DNA of 64,000 nt from Streptomyces hokutonensis (GTDB lineage Bacteria; Actinomycetota; Actinomycetes; Streptomycetales; Streptomycetaceae): NCBI RefSeq assembly GCF_000376565.1, contig NZ_BARG01000036.1:53752-117751 (forward strand). The letters run 5' to 3'. Positions within the stretch are counted from its first letter, which is position 1. Every line of letters starts with the position of its first letter. A model generated the notes under the pieces. That model made no database searches, had not been told where the DNA came from, and worked only from the letters and a program-made list of their open reading frames with translations. The position numbers were made by a program, and so were the translations under genes. Positions 34,042 to 42,286 of the stretch are shown one piece after another.

Positions 34042-35589
34042 TCAGTGCCTGCCCAGCCGGACTTCCTCCACGTCGAGCACTTCCTGCACGCTGCGCAGGA
34101 CGATGTCGTCGATCCGGCCGCTGTCGCGGAGGTCGGTGAGGGTGTCGCGCTTGACCTGGAGCAGGGCGAGCTGGAGGTGGCGCAGGCTCTCGCGGCGGTG
34201 CGCGGAGTCGGGTGCGGGGGCGGTGCGGTCCTCGATGTCCTGGACCATGCGCGCGGTGTCCTCCTCGGGCACCCCGAACCGCTCGGCCAGTTCCGGCAGG
34301 GCGTCGAGCGCGGCGCTGCTCAACCGGCAGCGGGCGAGGGTGAGTTCGGCGCTCTTGTCCGCGTCGGCGGGGAAACGGGCGCGGCGGACCACGGCCGGCA
34401 GGGTGGGGCCCAGCAGAGCGAGGGTGACGACGATGACGACCGTGGTGATGAACACGACGGCGTCGCGCTGCCCGACGGCATGTCCGTCGGCGGTCGTCGC
34501 GGGCACGGTCAGTGCGGCGGCCAGCGAGATCGCACCGCGCATCCCGGCCCAGGCCAGCGGCAGCCGTTGCGGGGCGGTGATCCGGCGGTCCCGTTGCTGG
34601 GGACGCCGGTCGAGGAGCCGTACCAGATAGGGCACCGAGTAGAACCACAGCAGCCGGGTGCCGAGCACCGCCACGCTCACGGCTAGACCGGCGGTGGTCG
34701 CCTGCAGCAGCGAGACGGAGGTCAACGCCCTTACAGCGGCGGGCAGTTGGATGCCGACGAGGACGAACAGGGCGCCGTTGAGCAGATAACTGGCCACCTC
34801 CCAGAAGGCGACGGCCTGGATACGGGCCTCGGAGCCGATGACCCGCGGCCCGAACCACGAGGACACCAGACCGCAGACGACGACCGCCAACACACCGGAG
34901 ACATGCAGGAGTTCGGCGGGGAGGTAGGCGAGGAAAGGGGTCGCGACGCTCAGGACGCTGTGCAGCAGCGGCTCGGTCAGCCGGCACCTGACCTGGATCA
35001 GGAGCAGGGCGACGGCCGCACCGATCAGGATGCCACCGGCGTACGACTCGACGAAGGCGAGCGCCGTGCCGGACCAGGAGAAGAGGTGCTCGCCGGTGAC
35101 GACGTCGATCGTCACGGCCAGCAGGACCAGCTCGGTCCCGTCGTTGAGGAGGCTCTCGGTGCGCAGCACGGTCAGGATGCGGCGCGGCATGGCCCTGGCG
35201 ACCGCGGCGACGGCCGCCGCGTCCGTCGGGGCGAGGACGGCGCCGAGAACGAAGGCGATCGGCCAGCCGTAGCCCAGCGTGTGGGCCACGACGGCGACCG
35301 AGACTGCGGTGGCGAGGACCAGACCGGTGCACTGGAGCGCGATGCTGCGGAAGTTGGTGCGGATCTCCCGCACCGAGGAGGTCAGCGCCTCCCAGTACAG
35401 CAGCGCGGGCAGGAAGAGGAACAGGACGACGTCCGGAGACAGCGCGAACGACGCGAAGGACGGGGTCAGTCCCACGAGAGCGCCCGCGGCGAGGAGCAAC
35501 AGGGGCTCGCTCAGGCCGGTGCGCCGCGACAGCCAGCCCATCAGGAGGACGGCGACCGCTACGACGACGATCAGTTCGAGGCTGTCCAT
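34042..35589 (-). CDS. CPA1-family Na+/H+ antiporter
   Basis: 515-aa membrane protein with about 12 helices and a 110-residue cytoplasmic tail. Family marks: LFLFLPALLYWEALTSS (helix 3), APTDAAAVAAV and ESLLNDGTELVLLA (the Asn-Asp ion site), and WAGMRGAISLAAAL (helix 11). Exchanges protons for Na+ or K+ at the cell membrane. Lies 12 bases downstream of the Atu4866 gene, so it is in the same transcription unit, an unexpected partner for hydrolases. Confidence 0.9.
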   Translation of the reverse strand: MDSLELIVVVAVAVLLMGWLSRRTGLSEPLLLLAAGALVGLTPSFASFALSPDVVLFLFLPALLYWEALTSSVREIRTNFRSIALQCTGLVLATAVSVAVVAHTLGYGWPIAFVLGAVLAPTDAAAVAAVARAMPRRILTVLRTESLLNDGTELVLLAVTIDVVTGEHLFSWSGTALAFVESYAGGILIGAAVALLLIQVRCRLTEPLLHSVLSVATPFLAYLPAELLHVSGVLAVVVCGLVSSWFGPRVIGSEARIQAVAFWEVASYLLNGALFVLVGIQLPAAVRALTSVSLLQATTAGLAVSVAVLGTRLLWFYSVPYLVRLLDRRPQQRDRRITAPQRLPLAWAGMRGAISLAAALTVPATTADGHAVGQRDAVVFITTVVIVVTLALLGPTLPAVVRRARFPADADKSAELTLARCRLSSAALDALPELAERFGVPEEDTARMVQDIEDRTAPAPDSAHRRESLRHLQLALLQVKRDTLTDLRDSGRIDDIVLRSVQEVLDVEEVRLGRH

Positions 35590-35601
35590 GGCCGTGCCGG
35601 G

Positions 35602-35850
35602 TTACGCGCGGTACAGGACGAGGTGCTCGTGGAAGAGCACGCCGTCGCGGACGTCACCGGTGGCGGTGAAGCCGGTGTCGTCGACGTAGTCGATGTGGTT
35701 GCCGGTGACGGTGTAGCTGCCGGTGTAGGCGCTCTGCCGGTTGCCGCGGGCCTCGTCGTAGCGGCCGTCGGGCAGGAGCTCCTGCCGGATGTGGCCGTCG
35801 GCGGTGACCCACATGCCGACGAAGGGGTGCGGTGCTGCGTTCGTGTTCAT
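35602..35850 (-). CDS. Atu4866 domain protein
   Basis: 82-aa cytoplasmic protein made of a single Atu4866-type beta domain: GMWVTADGHIRQELLPDGRY, DEARGNRQSAYTG, HIDYVDDTGFTATG. Function of the family is not established; it often neighbours amidohydrolases and oxidoreductases, as here. The ATG at 35850 keeps the short family length; an upstream extension is non-coding. Homologous to the C-terminal part of the fusion at 24188. Confidence 0.8.
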   Translation of the reverse strand: MNTNAAPHPFVGMWVTADGHIRQELLPDGRYDEARGNRQSAYTGSYTVTGNHIDYVDDTGFTATGDVRDGVLFHEHLVLYRA

Positions 35851-35919
35851 GGCTCCACGGTCGCGGTCCCGCGCGGGGCCAACCAGGCCACGCCTCTCCT
35901 GGGTGCACGGCACCCACCC

Positions 35920-37542
35920 TCAGTGGACCGGTCCTACGGCGGAGGCGTCGAAGGCGTGGGTCACCTCGGGGGCGGTGCCGGGCAGCAGCAGGGCGCGGGC
36001 CTTGTCCTCGAAGGAGCGGTCGGTGGTGGTGAGGCGGTTGTGGTGCTGGGCGAGGTGTTCGGCCCAGGAGCCGACGAGGTAGTTCTCGATGAACCGGCCG
36101 GGTTCGTTGCCGTCCTGGAAGAGGCCCCAGGTGAGCGCGCCGGTCCGGCGGCGGGAGCGGGCGACGTTGTCCATCGCGTCGACGAACGCGGGACTGTCGT
36201 CCGGTGCGACGCGATAGACGACGGAGACCAGGACCGGTCCATCGGAGGGGCCGGGCACGAAGACCAGCGGCGGGGTGGGCCAGTGGTCGGACAGGGTGGG
36301 ATCGATGCCCTCCATGCCGTAGAGCCGCCAGCGGCGGAGGCTGAGCGCGCTCAGCAGCATGACGGCGGTGCCGATGAGGAGGGCCGTGGTGAGGCCCAGC
36401 CATTGGACCAGGGCGCCCCACACGGGGGCGGCGACGGCCTGGCCGCCCTGGAAGACCAGCAGGTAGACGGCGAGTCCGCGGGCCCTGACCCATCCGGGCA
36501 GCCGCGTCTGGATCGCCGCGTTGAGGGTGGACAGGACGCCGATCCAGGCCACTCCGGCGGGCAGCAGCACGAGGACCGCGAGCCAGGTGAGGTGCACGGT
36601 GGCGAGGACCAGCAGGACGAGGGCGAACACGACGGCACCGGCGGCCAGGATGCCGTTGATGCCGAGGCGTTCACGCAGCCACGGCAGTGCGAACGCGCCG
36701 CCCACCGCGCCGAACCCGACCGCGCCGAGCAGCAGGCCGTAACCCCCCGACCCCATGCCGAGCGAGTCCGCGGCGATCAGCGGGAGCAGGGACCACAGAG
36801 CCGCCGCGCCGGGGATGAACAGGGCGGTGCGCAGGAGGACGCGCCGGATGCCTGGAGCGTTCCAGACGTAGCGGCGGCCCGCGTACAGCGCGGTCAGCAG
36901 CCGTTCGCGCTCGGCGGCGGGGACGGTGGTCTTCGGGCGGTGCCACAGCAGCAGTACGGCGGCGATCCCGAGGAACGAGAGCGCGTTGAAGCCGAACACC
37001 CACCCCGCGCCGGCCGCCGCGACCACGACACCGCCGAGCGCGGGACCGACCGCCCGCGCGAGGTTCATGTTCACCGCCCCCAGCGCGGACGCCTGCCCCA
37101 ACTGCTCCCGCTCCACCAGCTCCGGCTGGATGGCCTGCCACGACGGCCCCATCAGAGCCGTACCACAGCCCAGGAGGAACGTGAGAGCCAGCAGCGGTAC
37201 GGCGGACAGCGCGTCCGCGAAGGCGAGTACGGTCAGCACCGCCGACACGGCGAACATCGCGAACTGCGCGACCAGCAGCAGCCCGCGCCGGTCGAACCGG
37301 TCGGCGAGGACGCCAGAGGGCAGCGCCAGCAGCACGATCGGCAGACTCGACGCCGTCTGCACCAGGGTGACCATGGTCGCCCCGTGTCCGAGCAGCAGCC
37401 ACTGGGCGCCGACCGTCTGCATCCAGGTGCCGATGTTCGACACGAACTGGGCGATCCACAGGGCCCGGAACACGGGGCGGGCCAACGGTGCCCAGGCCGA
37501 GGCGGACCGCGCGGTGCCCCCGGTCGTCGTACTGGCGCTCAT
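35920..37542 (-). CDS. MFS transporter, transmembrane secretion effector type
   Basis: 540-aa exporter with about 11-12 helices (MFS_3 / EntS-like) and a soluble C-terminal domain of roughly 110 residues. Seen: FRALWIAQFVSNIGTWMQTVGAQWLL, the loop PSGVLADRFDRRGLL, and AVGPALGGVVVAAAG. The C-terminal part (VSVVYRVAPDDSPAFVDAM, RTGALTWGLFQDGNEPGRFIENYLV) resembles antibiotic monooxygenase-type ferredoxin folds, as known for this subfamily. Exports siderophores or drugs in known cases; cargo here unknown. In operon with two amidohydrolases. Confidence 0.88.
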   Translation of the reverse strand: MSASTTTGGTARSASAWAPLARPVFRALWIAQFVSNIGTWMQTVGAQWLLLGHGATMVTLVQTASSLPIVLLALPSGVLADRFDRRGLLLVAQFAMFAVSAVLTVLAFADALSAVPLLALTFLLGCGTALMGPSWQAIQPELVEREQLGQASALGAVNMNLARAVGPALGGVVVAAAGAGWVFGFNALSFLGIAAVLLLWHRPKTTVPAAERERLLTALYAGRRYVWNAPGIRRVLLRTALFIPGAAALWSLLPLIAADSLGMGSGGYGLLLGAVGFGAVGGAFALPWLRERLGINGILAAGAVVFALVLLVLATVHLTWLAVLVLLPAGVAWIGVLSTLNAAIQTRLPGWVRARGLAVYLLVFQGGQAVAAPVWGALVQWLGLTTALLIGTAVMLLSALSLRRWRLYGMEGIDPTLSDHWPTPPLVFVPGPSDGPVLVSVVYRVAPDDSPAFVDAMDNVARSRRRTGALTWGLFQDGNEPGRFIENYLVGSWAEHLAQHHNRLTTTDRSFEDKARALLLPGTAPEVTHAFDASAVGPVH

Positions 37543-37596
37543 GGTGCTGCTCCGGAGGGTGAAGTGGACGGTCGGGAATGAAGGTACGCCCGCCGG

Positions 37597-39501
37597 TCAG
37601 AAGCAGCCGTCCAACGGGTCCAGCGCACCGCCGAGTTGGTGCGGCACGGACGGTACGTGGTCGAAGTCGCCGCGCCGCTCGCGCCAGGCGCGCTGCTCCT
37701 CGGACTCGGTGGCCGCGTCGGTGAGGGCATGGGCCTGCCGTGCGCCCGTCGCCGCCTGGAAGCCGCCGAAGCGGGCGACCGGGCTCCAGGCGGGGCTGAT
37801 CTCCGGGAGCGGGGCGGCGATGTTCTCGTAGTCGCCGGCCGCGTGCACGACCTTGCCGCCCGCGACGGTCACGAGGGCCTCGATGCGGTCGATGTCCTCG
37901 TCGGCGACGGAGAAGTAGTCGGCGGACAGGATCGCCAGGTCGCCGTACTTGCCCTCGGTGATGGTGCCCTTGACGTCGGCCTCGCCGGTGAGGTGGGCGC
38001 CCGCGCTGGTGTACATCTCCAGGGCGGTGGATCGGTCCACGCGGTTCTCGGCCGGGTAGAGGAGCGTGTCGCCGATGGTGCGGCCGGTCACCAGCCAGGA
38101 CAGGGAGAGCCAGGGGTTGTAACTGGAGACGCGGGTGGCGTCGGTGCCGGCGGCCACGAGCAGGCCGGTGTCGCGCATGGCGCGGATCGGGGGCGCGGTC
38201 GCGGCGCGCTCGGCGCCGTAGCGGTCGATGAACGCCTTGCCCTGGAACATCATGCGGTTCTGCACGGAGACGGCGCCGCCGAGTGCCTTGATCCGGTCCA
38301 AGCTGTCCTGGCTGACGGTCTCGGCGTGGTCGAACAGCCAGCGCGTCCCGGCCGGGAAGGCGCCGTCCGCGGCGATCTTCTCGAAGACGTCGAGGTCCTG
38401 GCGGATGGTCTCGTCGTAGGTGGCGTGGAGGCGGAAACCCCAGCCGTTGTCGAGGAGGAGCCGGGCCGCCGCCTCCAGGTCCTGGCTTGCGCGGGCGGTG
38501 AGTTGGGGGCGGGGTTCGGCGAAGTTCTCGAAGTCGGCCGGGGACCATGCGAGGTTCTCGCCGGCGCCGTTGCAGCGCAGCCATTCGTCGCCGTCGCCGG
38601 GGCTGACCATGCCGACCCAGCGGCGCAGGTCGTCGAGTTCCTGCCCGGCGGTCTGCGGGAACAGGTGGTAGGCGACACGGACCGTGAGTTCGCCGCGCTC
38701 GGCGAGTTCGGTGACGGCCGCGTAGTTGTCGGGGAAGTTCTGGAACCCGCCGGCGGCGTCGATGGCGCTGGTGATGCCGAAGCGGTTCAGTTCGCGCAAG
38801 TAGTGGCGGGTGGAGCCGAGTTGGTCCTCGGGGGCGAGGATCGGTCCCTTGGCGAGGGTGGAGTAGAGCAGTCCGGCGGCGGGCGCGGCGAGCAGGACGC
38901 CGGTGGGGTTGCCCGCGAAGTCGCGGACGATCTCGCCGCCGGGCGGGTTCGGCGAGTCACGTGTGAAGCCGACGGCCTCCAGCGCGGCCCGGTTGAGGAT
39001 CGCCGACTGGTACAGGTGCAGGACGAACACAGGGGTGTCGGGGGCGGCAGCGTTCAGCTCGGAGACGGTGGGCAACCGCTTCTCCGCGAACTGCTCGCCG
39101 GTCCAGCCGCCGACCACCCGTACCCACTGGCCTGTCGGCGTGCGCTCGGCCTGCTCCCGCAGCATCCGCAGCGCGGTGCGCAAGGACCGTACGCCGTCCC
39201 AGCGCAGTTCGAGGAGGTAGTTCAACCCGCCCCGGATGACGTGCAGATGGGAGTCGTTGAGGCCGGGGATCACCCGGCGGCCGAGCGCGTCCACGACGCG
39301 GGTGTCCGGGCCGATGTGCGGGGCCACGGTCGCGTCGTCTCCTACGGCGCTGAAGACACCGTCGGTGATGGCCACGGCGGAAGCCGCCGGGCGGGCGGGG
39401 TCGCCGGTGTGGATACGACCGTTGCGGACGACGAGTTGCGCGGGATGCCGGACCCCGTCGTAGGGGCGTATGCCGCCCACGGGCATGGTGCTGCTGGACA
39501 C
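37597..39501 (-). CDS. YtcJ-like metal-dependent amidohydrolase
   Basis: 634-aa enzyme of the amidohydrolase_3 family. Seen: N-terminal sandwich LVVRNGRIHTGDPARP, metal site GLNDSHLHVIRGG, VVGGWTGEQFAEKRLPT, FRLHATYDETIRQDL and WLFDHAETVSQDSLDRIKAL, VAAGTDATRVSSYNPWLSL, and the final TITEGKYGDLAILS. The start is taken at a GTG (39501) with CAGGAG ten bases upstream; the frame continues further but overlaps the promoter. First gene of the minus-strand operon, divergent from the LysR gene. Substrate unknown. Confidence 0.87.
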   Translation of the reverse strand: MSSSTMPVGGIRPYDGVRHPAQLVVRNGRIHTGDPARPAASAVAITDGVFSAVGDDATVAPHIGPDTRVVDALGRRVIPGLNDSHLHVIRGGLNYLLELRWDGVRSLRTALRMLREQAERTPTGQWVRVVGGWTGEQFAEKRLPTVSELNAAAPDTPVFVLHLYQSAILNRAALEAVGFTRDSPNPPGGEIVRDFAGNPTGVLLAAPAAGLLYSTLAKGPILAPEDQLGSTRHYLRELNRFGITSAIDAAGGFQNFPDNYAAVTELAERGELTVRVAYHLFPQTAGQELDDLRRWVGMVSPGDGDEWLRCNGAGENLAWSPADFENFAEPRPQLTARASQDLEAAARLLLDNGWGFRLHATYDETIRQDLDVFEKIAADGAFPAGTRWLFDHAETVSQDSLDRIKALGGAVSVQNRMMFQGKAFIDRYGAERAATAPPIRAMRDTGLLVAAGTDATRVSSYNPWLSLSWLVTGRTIGDTLLYPAENRVDRSTALEMYTSAGAHLTGEADVKGTITEGKYGDLAILSADYFSVADEDIDRIEALVTVAGGKVVHAAGDYENIAAPLPEISPAWSPVARFGGFQAATGARQAHALTDAATESEEQRAWRERRGDFDHVPSVPHQLGGALDPLDGCF

Positions 39502-39565
39502 GTCGGCTCCTGAGAGGTCGGTCGGCTGGTGGCGTCTCGACGCTAGGTTTGCGAGGATGGATCGG

Positions 39566-39578
39566 TCCAACACATGGT
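39566..39578. promoter_or_regulatory. LysR-box candidate in divergent promoter
   Basis: TCCA-ACACA-TGGT, an imperfect dyad of the LysR size, 52 bases before the LysR start and 65 bases before the amidohydrolase start. GTCCAACACATGG here matches, in 12 of 13 positions, the complement of 40582-40594 before the next operon. Confidence 0.42.
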
Positions 39579-39617
39579 TCTGCTGGAATCAATCGGTCAG
39601 ACGGATGGATGAGACCC

Positions 39618-40562
39618 ATGGACCTGCGCCACCTGAGGTACTTCCTCGCCGTCGCCGAGACCCGCAACTTCACGCAGGCGGCGGCCAGTTGCTATGTCGC
39701 GCAGTCCGCCCTGAGCCAGCAGATCGCCCGGCTGGAGAAGGAGGTCGGCGCCCAGTTGTTCAGCCGGACCAGCCGTTCCGTACGGCTCACGGCCGCCGGG
39801 GAACTCCTCGAACCGCTGGCCCGTCGCATCCTCGCCGACGTCGACAACGCGCAGGCGGCCCTCGACGCGCTGTCCGGGCTGCGGCGCGGGCGGCTGCGTC
39901 TTGGACTGGTCCAAACACGCGCCTCCTCGGTCGACCTGGTCGAGGTGATGGCCGACTACCACGCCCGCTACCCGGGCATCGACTTCCATGTCACCAACGC
40001 GCCCAGCGCGCAGATGGCCGCGTCGGTCCTGGCCGGGGACCTCGACATCGCGGTCGTGGGCCTTGGACCGCGCCAAGTCCCGGAAGGGCTCGACCACTTG
40101 GTGCTGGCCGTCGACCCGCTGGTCCTGATCGTGCCCGCCGACCATGCCCTGGCCGACCGCGACACCGTCGACCTCGCCGACCTGCCGGAGACCCACCAGC
40201 TCATCCAGTTCACCCGGGGCAGCGGGCTGCGCCGCCAGGTGGAGGCGGCCTTCGCGCGCGCCGGGGTGGAGCCCGGCCAGCACTTCCAGGTCGGCCAGAT
40301 CCACGACATGGTCCGGCTGGCCGCGCGGGGCATCGGCGTGACGGTCGTCCCGCGCTCGTCCGTGTTCACCGACTCCGCGCCGGGCACCGATCCCCAGGGC
40401 TCCCTGCCGTACGGCGCCCGCGCGCTCCGGGTCGCCGACGAGGCGGCCGTGCACACGATCTGCGTGGTCCACGACAGCAAGCGGCTGGCACCGGCCGCCG
40501 CCGCGTTCCTCGAGGTGGTGGAACGGCACGCGGTCGGCGGTCGGGGCGATCAATCGGCGTAG
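39618..40562 (+). CDS. LysR-family transcriptional regulator
   Basis: 314-aa regulator: helix-turn-helix at the N-terminus (MDLRHLRYFLAVAETRNFTQ, AASCYVAQSALSQQIARLE) and a two-lobed effector domain (DIAVVGLGPRQVPEGL, PLVLIVPADHAL, GIGVTVVPRS). ATG chosen so the protein begins at the standard LysR N-terminus. Divergent from the amidohydrolase/exporter operon that it very likely controls. Effector unknown. Confidence 0.92.
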   Translation: MDLRHLRYFLAVAETRNFTQAAASCYVAQSALSQQIARLEKEVGAQLFSRTSRSVRLTAAGELLEPLARRILADVDNAQAALDALSGLRRGRLRLGLVQTRASSVDLVEVMADYHARYPGIDFHVTNAPSAQMAASVLAGDLDIAVVGLGPRQVPEGLDHLVLAVDPLVLIVPADHALADRDTVDLADLPETHQLIQFTRGSGLRRQVEAAFARAGVEPGQHFQVGQIHDMVRLAARGIGVTVVPRSSVFTDSAPGTDPQGSLPYGARALRVADEAAVHTICVVHDSKRLAPAAAAFLEVVERHAVGGRGDQSA

Positions 40563-40580
40563 CAGATCGCTGCGTCCGCA

Positions 40581-40593
40581 TCCATATGTTGGA
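40581..40593. promoter_or_regulatory. LysR-box candidate before DUF1275/aquaporin operon
   Basis: TCCA-TATGT-TGGA, a perfect T-N11-A dyad 73 bases before the gene at 40666. Its complement is almost the same as the site at 39565-39577, suggesting that the LysR protein also acts on this operon. Confidence 0.42.
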
Positions 40594-40665
40594 CGGAACG
40601 CTCCCGTGGGGCGAGGCTCGTAGAGAGCCGGGAGACCGGGAGACCTCCAGCGATGGGAGCACTGC

Positions 40666-41403
40666 ATGTCCGCCGTACTGCGGGACGCGTGGGCCACGGT
40701 CGTCCCCGACATGAAGGACCGGCACGGCCCGCTCCCTCCCCTGATGCTCGGGCTCACGGTGGTGACCGGGCTCGTGGACGCCTTCAGCTATCTCGTCCTG
40801 GGCCATGTCTTCGTCGCCAACATGACCGGCAACGTCGTCTTTTCCGGCTTCGCGATCGCCGGCGCGGCGGGCTTCTCCCTGGCAGCGTCCCTCGCCGCGC
40901 TGGCCGCGTTCGCCACGGGCGCCCTGCTCGGCGGGCGGCTCGCCCACGGGGCCGGCGCCCATCGTGGACGGGTCCTGCACCTGGCGCTGCTGCTGGAGAC
41001 GGCCCTGGTGCTGGCGGCGTACGTCGTCGCGCAGACCACGGACACCGCGCACGCGAGTGGAGCGGTCCAATACACCTTGATCGCCCTCCTCGGCCTGGCG
41101 ATGGGCGTGCAGAACGCCACCGCCCGCGCCCTGGCCGTACCCGATCTGACCACGACCGTACTGACGCTCACCATCACCGGAGTAGCGGCGGACAGCCGGC
41201 TCGCGGGCGGCAAGGGCAGCAGGATCGGCCGCCGGCTGCTGTCGGCGGCGGCGATGTTCGCGGGCGGTCTGGCCGGTGCCGTCGCGGTCGAGCACGGCGG
41301 CGGGGCCCTGCCCCTGCTGTTCGCCACGCTGGTGCTGGTGGCGGCCTCCGGCACCGCGTTCGCGCTGACCCGCTCCGACGCCTCGTGGACGAAGCCGCTG
41401 TGA
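40666..41403 (+). CDS. DUF1275 (YoaK-like) membrane protein
   Basis: 245-aa integral membrane protein with about six helices; hallmark stretches are VTGLVDAFSYLVLGHVFVANMTGNVVF and LGLAMGVQNATARALAVPDLTTTVLTLTITG. Function of the family is not known; transport is suspected. Its stop overlaps the GTG of the aquaporin gene, so the two are co-translated. Confidence 0.85.
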   Translation: MSAVLRDAWATVVPDMKDRHGPLPPLMLGLTVVTGLVDAFSYLVLGHVFVANMTGNVVFSGFAIAGAAGFSLAASLAALAAFATGALLGGRLAHGAGAHRGRVLHLALLLETALVLAAYVVAQTTDTAHASGAVQYTLIALLGLAMGVQNATARALAVPDLTTTVLTLTITGVAADSRLAGGKGSRIGRRLLSAAAMFAGGLAGAVAVEHGGGALPLLFATLVLVAASGTAFALTRSDASWTKPL

Positions 41404-42170
41404 ACGCGAACCGCCGCACGCTGCACTCGGCCCTCCTCGAACTCGCCCTGACAGCACTGATGTTGTTCATCGTGGCCACCACGGTCCGCTGGCTGCTGGG
41501 CACCCTCGACCCGGCGGCGGGCGGCTGGTGGAACGTTCCAGAGGGCCGGCTCCTCGCCGTGGCCCCCCTCTCCGGCTACACGGTCACCGCCGTCATGCTC
41601 TCCCCCTGGGGCCGGGTGACCGGCGGCCACATCAACCCGGCGATCACCCTCGCGATGTGGCGCTACGGCCGCACACCCGGCCGCGATGTCGCGCCGTTCA
41701 TCGCGGGACAACTGATCGGTTCGCTGCTCGGCATCGCGGCCGGACGACTCGTCTGGGGGCCGGTGTTCGCCTCCCCCGCCGTGGAGTACGCGGTCATCAG
41801 GCCTGCTCCCGGCTGGAGTTGGGCAGCGGTGGCCGTCGTCGAGGCCGCCACGATGTTCGTCATCGTGGCCGTCGCCGGGATCGGCGTCTCCAGCCGCCGA
41901 CTCGGCCCGTTCACCCCCTGGGCGGTCGGCACGATGATCGCCGCCCAGATCCTCGCCTTCGGCACCCTGTCGGGCGGAATCGCCAACCCTGCACGGGAGT
42001 TCGGCCCTGCGCTGTTCTCCGGAGACCTCTCCCTCCTGCCGGTCTATCTGCTCGCCCCGCCGTTCGGCGCGCTCGCGGCGACGGTCGTGATCAACCGGAT
42101 CAACACCCGCCGCCGCGCCCTCGCACGGACACCGGCCGACCGCGCGGTGGCCGCGGCTCCGCAGCCGTAG
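41400..42170 (+). CDS. Aquaporin (MIP family) channel
   Basis: 256-aa channel with six helices and two half-helices carrying the NPA boxes: GGHINPAITLAMW and IANPAREFGPALFSG. The Asp of aquaglyceroporins after the second NPA is replaced (NPAREFGP keeps Arg then Glu-Phe), favouring water or small solutes over glycerol, but this is only suggestive. GTG start within the stop codon of the DUF1275 gene. Confidence 0.88.
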   Translation: MNANRRTLHSALLELALTALMLFIVATTVRWLLGTLDPAAGGWWNVPEGRLLAVAPLSGYTVTAVMLSPWGRVTGGHINPAITLAMWRYGRTPGRDVAPFIAGQLIGSLLGIAAGRLVWGPVFASPAVEYAVIRPAPGWSWAAVAVVEAATMFVIVAVAGIGVSSRRLGPFTPWAVGTMIAAQILAFGTLSGGIANPAREFGPALFSGDLSLLPVYLLAPPFGALAATVVINRINTRRRALARTPADRAVAAAPQP

Positions 42171-42240
42171 CCGTACGCCCTCCGCCAGGACGAGACCATC
42201 GGAAACATAAGGATCTGCCGGTGGCCACCCGCCAAAGGAG

Positions 42241-42286
42241 TCGGACTTGCTCCGAACGCGGGGAGAAGTCGGAGCCTTGCTTCCGA
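42241..42286. terminator. Two small hairpins between convergent genes
   Basis: TCGGA-CTTGC-TCCGA (42241-42255) and TCGGA-GCCTTGCT-TCCGA (42269-42286), two related short stem-loops just outside the stop of the TPR gene. The 116-bp spacer after the aquaporin gene holds no coding frame. Terminator role is probable but the stems are short. Confidence 0.45.

Noticed and set aside
34747..37581. 944-codon plus-strand frame opposite the antiporter and MFS genes
   Set aside because: Low-complexity Gln/Gly/Arg translation and clear membrane-protein genes on the other strand.
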